Shown here: in pieces, positions 1 through 9,700 of the stretch
How positions within the stretch are numbered: position 1 is the stretch's first letter
Layout: the number at the start of each line of letters is the position of its first letter
Assembly (NCBI GenBank): GCA_963669155.1
Contig: OZ022576.1
Span: 6,487,667 to 6,551,666 of the forward strand
Source of the DNA: Arbacia lixula
Lineage: Eukaryota; Echinodermata; Echinoidea; Arbacioida; Arbaciidae
Length of the DNA: 64,000 nucleotides
Direction of reading: 5' to 3'
Program-made: the position numbers and the translations under genes
The notes under the pieces: model-generated
The model's input: only the letters and a program-made list of their open reading frames with translations
Database searches by the model: none
Told to the model about the DNA's origin: nothing

Positions 1-17
1 AAATCTGAGTAATATAC

Positions 18-257
18 CATTTGCTCTTGGTTGTACTGTGTAGCGTTGGTGTTGTAGGTCCACTCTTTCTCGATGTAGTACGTGTTCATTTCCATGGCTG
101 CCTCGTTATACTCCTCCAAGAAAACCTGGCAGTGCGTCTCGTTGCTGTTACTCCCTGGTATGGGTGTGTCTTCTGACGTCACATATGGCAAGAGAACGCC
201 CATCAGTACCACAAACATTGCGATGATCATACTTCCGACGAGCCTCTTACGGGCCAT
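18..257 (-). CDS. ACE: ACE-like paralog (left), exon 1, partial gene
   Basis: First coding exon of a third angiotensin-converting enzyme-like gene, transcribed leftwards off the window. The ATG at 257 opens 80 codons: a short basic start (MARKR), a hydrophobic signal segment (about residues 6-25), an N-glycosylation sequon (SNSNET), then the family's first helix ending YNTNATQYNQEQM. The frame is phase 0 and the donor is GTATAT. The same layout (sequon, VFLEEYNEAA-type helix, NTN-T-YNQ end, phase-0 donor) starts the two other ACE genes here. It resembles the plus-strand paralog (shared PGSN-NET) more than the neighbouring minus-strand gene. Only this exon is visible, so activity cannot be judged. 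Confidence 0.85.
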
Positions 258-1426
258 TATTAGAGGGCGATGTATCACGATGCGAGTGTCGGCTAGCTAG
301 CTGTGCAACGGTCGACATGGAGCCCGATTATGATAGATCAGTGGGTGAATCGAAGAGACCCAATAAATTTTTGGCGCAGAAATTGAATTTGTTGAGGGGG
401 GGGGGGGGGGTATATAGATCACCCTCTCCTAAACAAAATAAATTCGTACGTTTGTTCCATTGTGTTTGCTCGCGTGTGAGACAATATTTCTATTGGTATT
501 ACAGCTGTTTGTATGCTTGAACTTAATGTAGTGCGAGAATCTCCCGGGAAACCTTATGCATCGTCAGGAAGGCCACTTGGTCAAGGTGTGGTAGTTACAG
601 TGGCATTGACTCTTCGGGGCACAGCTTGCGTATTCCGCGCGCTGATCCATACTATGCACGCATGACAGCAAACAAGTTGGGTATGCAAATGGATGAGTAG
701 GGGGGGGGGCAGGGGGAGGGGTAGGGAGAGGGGTGAGGGAGAGGAGGAAGGGGGGGGGGGAGGAGGGTCATCGTACCCACAATTTCGCCATCAAGAACCG
801 TACAACATGGAAGGCTTATGTTTGATATTAGCACCGTAGACTATGGGCACCACCCCTCCAACAATCGTACTCAGAAGCACTCAGAAGAACACCAGAAATT
901 AAAAATCATGACATCTGTCACAATGTAGAAAGGAAACAAACCACTACTAAGCACAACACTCCTACATAGCCGCGACCTCCTTATATATCCGCCATATGCG
1001 CGCCATGCGCCTCTTGTCTGCACTAACGCTACCTTCTAGCAGGGACATGAGAGAGATCTGCTTCTAGTGAGCTCTCAAGCAGATGTTTTCGACCTCACCA
1101 TAACAGAAGGCCGAGAGCTGTGACCACACATACACCGTGGACATGTGGACGACTTTTGATTGATTCTTACAAGAGATTGAATTATGTGACGGCGGCTATG
1201 AATAGATGCTTAGTCGGTATATGATATTTAACCGGTATATAATGGGTTACGACTTTTCCTGTCACTGCTGTTTATTTCGGATTGATGTTGATTTTTCTTA
1301 AATGATGTGCAGGAGTTATCGATGTTTCAAATTTTAAGTCAGGACGTTCATCTTCCAAACAATATGCCCCATCAACTAATATTTGCATGGATGGCATGGC
1401 CTATCCTTGGTTGCGGTTAAACAACA

Positions 1427-1545
1427 CGCACACACACATATACACATGCACACACACACACACAGACAGACACACACACATACACACCAACAAACGCACA
1501 TACACACCCACATACATGAAAGACGCACATACATACACACAAATG
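1427..1545. repeat. CA-rich microsatellite, imperfect
   Basis: Interrupted (CA)n with AT, GC and AAA breaks. Open frames across it are low-complexity artefacts. Confidence 0.9.
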
Positions 1546-1653
1546 AAGTGAAAGGTGGGCCCAGGCCTTATTGTTCAAAGAAGCTCCTGTGTCATGGTTA
1601 TAGTTTTAGATATTCATAAACACATAAAGAGATTTAACAGAAAAACAAACAAA

Positions 1654-1706
1654 AGAGAGAGAGAGATTACTAAAAAGGGAAAAGGGAACACACATATACA
1701 GTGAGC

Positions 1707-1787
<81 letters not shown>

Positions 1788-1810
1788 GAGTGAGAGAAAG
1801 AGAGAAAGAG
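1654..1810. repeat. (GA)n microsatellite
   Basis: An almost uninterrupted GA tract at about 1712-1785 lies inside a longer purine-rich stretch. The opposite-strand poly-Leu/Ser frames are artefacts. Confidence 0.95.
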
Positions 1811-3628
1811 GTTGAAATACACGCGGGAGAGTTTGCCACACTTTTCTATTTGCGTTGATCTGCAGTTGCCGATGATCCGCCAATCGCGAGAGTTTATCGG
1901 AAAAAGTGAGAGGGAGAGCGAGAGAGAGCCTTATAAAAATGCCCATGTCATCTATCCACATAAGCAATCACAGGTGGAACATGTTAATCAATAATTGCTT
2001 CCAGGTTAAATCAAACTTTCATGTTTCTCCTTCTTGTCATATATAGATTGAAACATGATTGATATTGTGATTTTCAAACCCAAAATGTAAACTGAGCAAT
2101 AACATAAAAGAGTTTAGGATTGAAATTATAGTCTTTACTTGACGCGTTACAATGATAGTTTGGTATCAAGCTAGAGGTTAACTTGGCTTCCTACCATTTA
2201 ACAGTGAAACCGAGCAAAGCCAGCTTACTTATTTGTACACTTGCTACTTACATCAAAAGCGTCCGATATGTGAATTGTTTAATTCATTGTTATGTATTTA
2301 CCACTTGCCCCAAGGTATATTCCTGTATATTCCCATTTTCCAAGAATTAAAAGAGAAACCAGTTTACGAAATAGATTACTTTAGGTATAGAATCATTAAC
2401 TTTAATTATACGCATGATCATTCATGTTTACATCGTATATGCACCTACTATCATACATAAAACGCACATGATAAAGACGTACTATATCAACTATATCAAA
2501 TGTACGTTTGTAAGCTATGAAAACTGTATGTTTAATTTCGCTACGCCCTGTATAATATTTAAAGACTCTCATCCAACACATACATCTGTGTTGTCGAGAG
2601 GTAGTTAAAGTGATATTAAAGAGGATATCCTTCATCAAAATATTATTCTCGATGATCGAGGTAATATTCATCTTCTTTATACTAGTAGCTTTACAACTAT
2701 GTTACTAATTTTTAACAAAACAAATATTGCATTTTAAACATTATTTATTGCATTGATTAAAAAAATATAGGTCAAATTCTAATCAGCGTTTTGGGGGAAT
2801 AAAGTGATTCATTGTACAGTTTTTATACAATGAAGATTAAGAATACTTTATGATATGATAATAGGAATATGACATTGATATTACGTAGAACATCATAATA
2901 AACACACCAATACAGTTTCAAAGACAAATAACAGCTTGTTGCTTGTTGTATCTTTATGTTTATGTATTCTAAATCACAAACATGCATACATTGTTGTCTG
3001 ATAGACCTGAGTTATGTAACGTGACAGTGATGGGGAATTCTTACAATTACTCTATAGTTGGGATATGTTGTATAATAATGCCTGCATGGCACTTGTCATA
3101 CTTTAAATGTTCGTTACAAATGTTATTACAGTAACGATCATGAATACAGAAGAAAAAAAAAAGATTGTTACTGAAATACCCAAAACACAGTAAACAGATG
3201 TTCAACGTCGTTATCTTCAGTACTCGAATTACAGACGAGGTTAAAGAGGGGATGGGGGGGGGGGTGGTGGGGGTAAAGACTTTGGCGCTTGCTCCTCGGC
3301 GTTGTAGTTCCTCTGGTTATACATTTAATTAACCACTGAAAACACATTTCTCTGTCGAAAGACATGAGTACAAGAGCTTTGAATATATCTGTTAGATTTC
3401 TACAACATTAAGGTTTATGTGATAAAATAATAAAGTAAACCATGACATTTGCTAACGTTTTAATTATTCTGCGTAAGAAAAAGGAGCCTTATATCGACTA
3501 GTAATTAGTTGTTGAGGTATGTTTCATGTCAAAATCAGATAATCTGATAGCAATTGCAACTGACTGTAGAATCGCCAAGGCATGCCACAGCCCTAAGAGT
3601 GATGGGATTCTTTCGGCGACCGTTTGGT

Positions 3629-3714
3629 TTAGAAGAATCTTCTCACGACCAGCAGGAGGGACAGGAAGATGGCTGCTTGTGACGGCTGCAAGCTCACTGC
3701 CGCAGAGTCGGGAT
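3629..3714 (-). CDS. ACE: ACE exon 13: hydrophobic C-terminal tail and stop
   Basis: Terminal exon too short to stand out as an ORF. A pyrimidine-rich acceptor (CTTCCCTTGGTAG) precedes it. It completes the split codon from exon 12 (G + AT = Asp) and encodes [12 protein letters not shown], then a hydrophobic run [11 protein letters not shown], then RRFF and TAA. The phase match and the likeness to the end of vertebrate ACE (a Pro-Asp-Ser / Val-Ser stretch, then a membrane anchor and basic residues) support it. The hydrophobic run is only about 12-14 residues, so a short membrane anchor or a GPI-type signal are both possible. A sense-strand ORF covering the same bases is its shadow. Confidence 0.7.
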
Positions 3715-6700
3715 CTACCAAGGGAAGCAGACGAGACGGATTCAATCTACAAGTTCAACGTAGCACTTGATGAATGACAAAGCTAGTAGTGACACCAGTT
3801 GGACATGATCTACACAAATCCAATCATTTTGTTGTGGACTACTATCATGTGTAGTATCCTAATTGGCTCGTTCATACATTTCATAATTATTGACTTGACC
3901 AGATATATATTTTATAAGATACCATATTTTTACAGGACGTAGCCACCATAAACATGTTAGTAAGACATTGCAATTAGGAAATTATGTTTCCAGTTGGGTG
4001 ATTTTTCAATCCCACGTTTTATTAGTGTTCCCATAATTGTTGTACCCTACGGTACGTATAGTGCACTAAACTTCTCAATGGCTTATTAGCATAGATAGAC
4101 GCACAGTTACCGTCACGTTGACTGACATTTTTCTCCTTATGTTAAAGATGGCGTATAAATGAGCGTATATGTTGTTCCCCTTGTTTCTTGCCGTGCTATG
4201 AATTTCACTGTTGTACAGGATAAATGTGTATTGCGGGCCAATTCATCAATGTATATAGGGTTAACGCCAGCCATGTCGGCCCTACCTGCCGGGGTGTAGG
4301 ATTCAGGCCAGCCGAGGACGTCGCCGTTCTTCTGATTCTCTTCCTCGAGGTACTCGATCAGGGGTTGGAAGTAAGCAACGAGGGCCGATGCGTTCATGGT
4401 TCGAGTCCCCGTGATGGCCTCCATCGCCTCGGGCCACGGCCTGCTGGAACCCATCTTCAGCATGTTCCTGTTCACAGTAACAAAACAGAAAAATACGGGG
4501 AGAAAAAGTCTCACAATAATGCATTAGCAATAGGGGTCGGGTAGGAGCGAGGTGGGGTAGGTTGGGAGCGTGGTAGGGGTAGGTTGGGAGCGTGGTAGGC
4601 TTAGGTTGGGAGCGTGGTGGGGGTAGGTTGGGAGCGTGGTAGGGGTAGGTTGGGAGCGTGGTGGGGATAGGTTGGGAGCGTGGTGGGGGAAGGTTGGGAG
4701 CGTGGTGGGGGTAGGTTGGGAGCGTGGTAGGGGTAGGTTGGGAGTGTGGTGGGGATAGGTTGGGAGCGTGGTGGGGGTAAGTTGGGAGCGTGGTGGGGGT
4801 AAGTTGGGAGCGTGGTGGGGGTAGGTTGGGAGCGTGGTGGGGGTAGGTTGGGAGCGTGGTGGGGGTAGGTTGGGAGCGTGGTGGGGGTAGGTTGGGAGCG
4901 TGGTAGGGGTAGGTTGGGAGCGTGGTGGGGGTAGGTTGGGAGCGTGGTAGGGGTAGGTTGGGAGTGTGGTGGGGATAGGTTGGGAGCGTGGTAGGGGTAG
5001 GTTGGGAGCGTGGTAGGGGCAGGGTAGGGAAGGGTGTAAACAGGGTGTGGTATGAGGCCGTTCAAAAGACCACAGAATGCCTCGGCAGCAATATGGCATG
5101 CACCACACATTTACGAAATCACATCAAAGGGCCTCTCCGGGAAGCTGACGGGCAAGTCCAACATGGTTTTATCAGTTGCTTTAAATGGGTGATGCTCGTT
5201 ACTGGAAGATTCGTTATTCAGACGATTCGTTATTACAAGAGCTCTTTATTCCAAAGGTTTGTTTGTCTGAAAATAAACTACGGTTCGATATACTGAAGAT
5301 TCGGTAACTCTGAGAATCACATGGGTCGAAGACGAACGTAAAATAGAATGGTCTCACCAAAACTGTCTCAAGTTAAATTGCAGTAAGACAGAGTTCCTTC
5401 ATGTTTCATCCCGTTTCAGAAATGCGACTCCAGTAATTCACTTGGATCTAGCCGGAAAGCAAATTAAAGCTACCAAAACATGTAGAAATCTTGGGGTAAT
5501 TTTCGACAATAAGCTTACATTTGACAATTTCATCACACAAAAATGCCGTTCAGCTTCGTTTGCACTCTACAAAATTGGTAAAATCCGTGATTTTATTGAT
5601 AGAAGTACAACTGAACGTTTGGTTCACGCATTTGTTATGTGTCATTTTGACTTCTGCAATAGTCTCCTTTTTCAATTACCACTTCGCCAAATTCAAAGAC
5701 TACAAACTATACAAAATTCAGCAGCGCGACTTGTTACACGTACGAGGAAACATGCTTCAATATCCCCTGTCTTACGTAATTTACATTGGTTACCAGTCCA
5801 GTCTCGCATTAAGTTCAAGATATTGTTATTAGCCTATGAATGTTTTCATGGATTAGCTCCTGCTTATCTAAATGACTTACTCACTGTATACAAACCAACA
5901 CGAAATCTTCGATCATGTAAAAAGAATTTGTTTATTGTTCCTCCTATAATTACACGAACATATGGTGAACGCTCATTTGCCCATGCTGCTCCAGTTTTAT
6001 GGAATAGCCTCCCTGACAGTCTTAGGAATATTAACACCCTAGATAGGTTTAAGTCTGCTCTTAAAACACACTTATTTCAAATGGCAAAATGATTTAAGGA
6101 ACTCAGTAACCTCATTTCTCTTTTTCTTTGCTCCTTGAAGCGCATAGAGACTTTCTTATGTATATGTGTTATGCGCTATATAAACATGGTTTATTATTAT
6201 TATTATTATTAATAGGGTTTTCTTATCCGATGTTGAAAAAACGGTTGGTTAACTCGAAAATTAAATCGGGCATGTTAATCCGAAACTGAAATCGGATTTG
6301 GTAATCAGAAATTTAAAAAGTGTTCGTTAATCCGAAATTGAAGAAAAGGTTGTTTATCCTAAAAAAACCCGGATACTTTACACCAAATATGGAATGAATT
6401 TCTTTTAAAAAATCTAAGGTGTAGTAATGGTCTTGAAGCAGGGTAGGAAATAGCGGGGGATTGGGCGATTTGATGCATTGGATTGTATAGCGGGTGAACT
6501 CACGCAAGAAGTGTGCCCGCTTCCGTTGATCGGTAGATGTCACATTTATGGAGAGGGCCGGTTTGTCCAGCCGCCTTACACAGTGACTCATGGAACTGGA
6601 ACTGAATCACGAAACTGATGAAATACCTGTTGTTCAGGTGCATAAAAAAACACAAATTGATATGATAGGATAAGGAAACCTTTTTCACTCATACTTGAAT

Positions 6701-9700
6701 ACATATGAATCATATGAATAAATAAGCGTAATTTTAGAATATCAATATAAAGCAGCTTATCCACATATTTCTTAATATCCAATAAATCGAGGAATTTCAT
6801 CATTACCCTCATTACTATGCAATATGTAATATAATAATCATTCCCAATAATATTATCATTTGATCATTATTGCCATTAGTATCATCATATAAGAAAATTT
6901 GTTTAAATCATCAATGTCATTGTTATCGACATGGTAACATGATCATGATCAAAAATTTCTTCTTTTGAATAATACTGTGTTTTAGGACCAACCCCAGATG
7001 TGAGGCTCATTAGATAGAATGTGAAATTGTATCAATTGTCAGACACATTAGATATAATGTGATATTTTACCTAATATAAGGCACGTCGGATGGAATGTGG
7101 TATTTTGCAGCAGGGTCGAAGTCGTCTTCCGTGCGTTCAACGGGAGGGATGATGCCTTGATACTGCAATCTGTAACAACAAAATATACACGGATATATAT
7201 TTAATTTATTTATCTACTATCAAATAAGTCGATACTTATCTAAATTAATCTATGCATTGATTAATTTAACAGTAACCATCTATAAGATTTCACACATTCT
7301 GAACTTTCATATCCTTCTTACAATGATAACTACACCCACTCTGACCCGACCAAACCAATTCCCATCCTGCCATCAGCCACACTCTTCCAACCATACCTCA
7401 CTCTCACCCTTCCTCATCCACTCCCAAACAGACAAACTCACTCCCACCTGACCACCATCTCGCACTAAACCATACGCACTCCTATCCCACCATAATCCAT
7501 TCCTACTCTTTATACCGACCACACCCATTTACAGCCAGGCGGCTATCAACCTTACTCGCACCTGACCACACTCACCCGACAGACCACGCCCCACTCCCAC
7601 TTGAACACACCAACACACATCCGACAACACCCAACACCAACTGACCATGCCCCACTCCAACTGACCTCGCCCCACTCCCATCTGACCACACCCACACACG
7701 TCCAACAACACCCACCTCCAACTGACCACGCCCTCCTCCCACTGACCACGCCCCACTTCCACTGACCACACCCTTATAGCGCTTACCTGAGTGCCCACCA
7801 GTCTGCGTTATACTTTTCGGGCGGGGTCGTCCCATCGAAGACTCTCCACCTCCACTGGTCCATCAGGTAGCCGAAGGGCAAGAAGGCAATCTTATCTAGA
7901 GCCATGCTCATCAAGAAATTCAGATCAGCCTCTGCAAGAAAGCCGACAAGACGTGTATATGAACTCCTTAAAAGCAAGACGAAATACTCGTCTAGATTAT
8001 TATGATTCGTTTGTTTACGAGAATGCTTGCACGTTATGCAATTTTAAACCTCAGTCCAGTGTGCAATGACGCATTACTTTTGTATTTATGTTATCGATTT
8101 TTTTTTTGTATTCGTGGTCCATTCATGGTCCAAAATTTACGTATCGAGTTTGAACGTGTCAGACCGAGGTCTAGCTGTCGGGATTTTGTTATCATGGCGG
8201 TAAAAAAATACGGCATCAGTGACAAATAATGAAGTACATTCTTTGGAAATTGTTACATTCTAATGTGGAATGTCCGTTTTAAAATAGTCTTGTAATTGTC
8301 GATCTTAAGATACTATGAAATTAATTCTTACTTGATTGACACTTAAAGATGTCCCGATGCTATTGTAATATCATCGTCATGCATCGCTTGATTTGTATGA
8401 GCAATTTGTAACAAATTATGGTTTGCGGAAGCTTAATGACAACATAATGACTAGTTAATAAAATTGACCAAGGTGAGCAACAAGTGAATAAAATGCCCAT
8501 TACAGCCCTTCCTCTTTCCCTCTCATTCTCATCACTATCACGGGATCAACAAATGTTCATAATGAGGAAAAATGACACCATGCAGAGGAAACAAAGAATA
8601 TGAAAAGCCACACATGTGCCCGCTAACTTGACATTAACATAAACGTATAAGTAATCATTCAGGCATATGAGATGGTATATCATTGTCACTGCAAAAAATG
8701 TGATTGACGGGAGTGCAAAATGGGTTCTCTACTATACCAACAATTGTCAAAGAAATAACGGCCCAAAAAAAGCAGACGTAGGAAATAATAATAACAACTG
8801 TGCAACTTCGGATAATTCACATAAATCGGCCATGCACATTGGTCTTTTAAAACAAATATTGACATGATTGAAAGGACTATCCTTCATACGTTTTTCGTAT
8901 CAAGAGACATATCAAATTTTAAATATCGAGTATTTCGTAAATTGGCAACTTTCAATTGCTAAAGACAAGAAAATACCTTTTGTGTAATAATCATGCATTA
9001 TACATTTCCATGGTCAAAGGTTAATCACACCATCTCAACCACTCTTAAGATGAAATTGAAATGAGCGATGTTTTCGATTGAGTAAAGAATTCTAAAGTCA
9101 CAAAATTAAATTAAATTTCCCTTCTAATCTGACAATACCAATACTGTTCGTGCATTGGAGGGAGGGGGCAGGGGATAGGGAAATCCTCTCTTAACTCCAA
9201 CTCACTACTAACACCCTTATCAGTCTCATCTTTCCGAAAAAAAAAACTCATGCATTTATACCGCGGTCATCCACGACTTCGTCCAGGAGCCCGACGGCGT
9301 AGAGATGAGCCGGTGTCGACACGGAGAGGGCTAGGACGTCGCCCACGGCCTCGTGGAAGCCCGGGTTGGCCCCTCGGCGGTACTTGACCGGGAGCTCTTT
9401 GTACTGGAGGTAGTACTCGATGTGGCCCATCTCATGGTGAATCGTAATGAAGTCGTCCATCGTGATGTCCGTGCATTGCTTAATTCTGGGCCGTGTTTAC
9501 ATACAGAGGACAGATTTACTAGAAATATGTATCGCTAAGCAATGTACAAAACTTACCTTCCTGATGCAACAACAGCGGGACATTTATGTTGTGTCATATT
9601 TCCATCTTGTTTTTATGAAATGGGGCGCTGTGATGCAGGTATTTTCGCACAACTACACCCGTTTGTTTTATTCCTACAAATGCGACCCATCTGGAACCCC

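Larger units (their letters stand above)
258..3628. other. Intergenic DNA between two tandem ACE genes
   Basis: This stretch lies upstream of the left ACE gene and downstream of the complete minus-strand ACE gene. It holds a G run (397-410), a G-rich patch (699-770), CA and GA tracts (listed separately) and AT-rich unique sequence. A TATA-like CTATATA on the minus strand at about 410-417 lies about 150 nt before the left gene's ATG, but nothing further supports it as a promoter. No other gene is seen. Confidence 0.6.

Noticed and set aside
3526..3777. 83-aa plus-strand ORF
   Set aside because: Antisense of ACE exon 13, which fits phase, acceptor and family C-terminus.
4544..5027. CRISPR array
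   Set aside because: Units are contiguous with no unique spacers, in an animal intron.
4524..5110. Pro/Thr-rich repeated protein on the minus strand
   Set aside because: Several overlapping frames of a 22-bp minisatellite inside an ACE intron; no start context or splice support.
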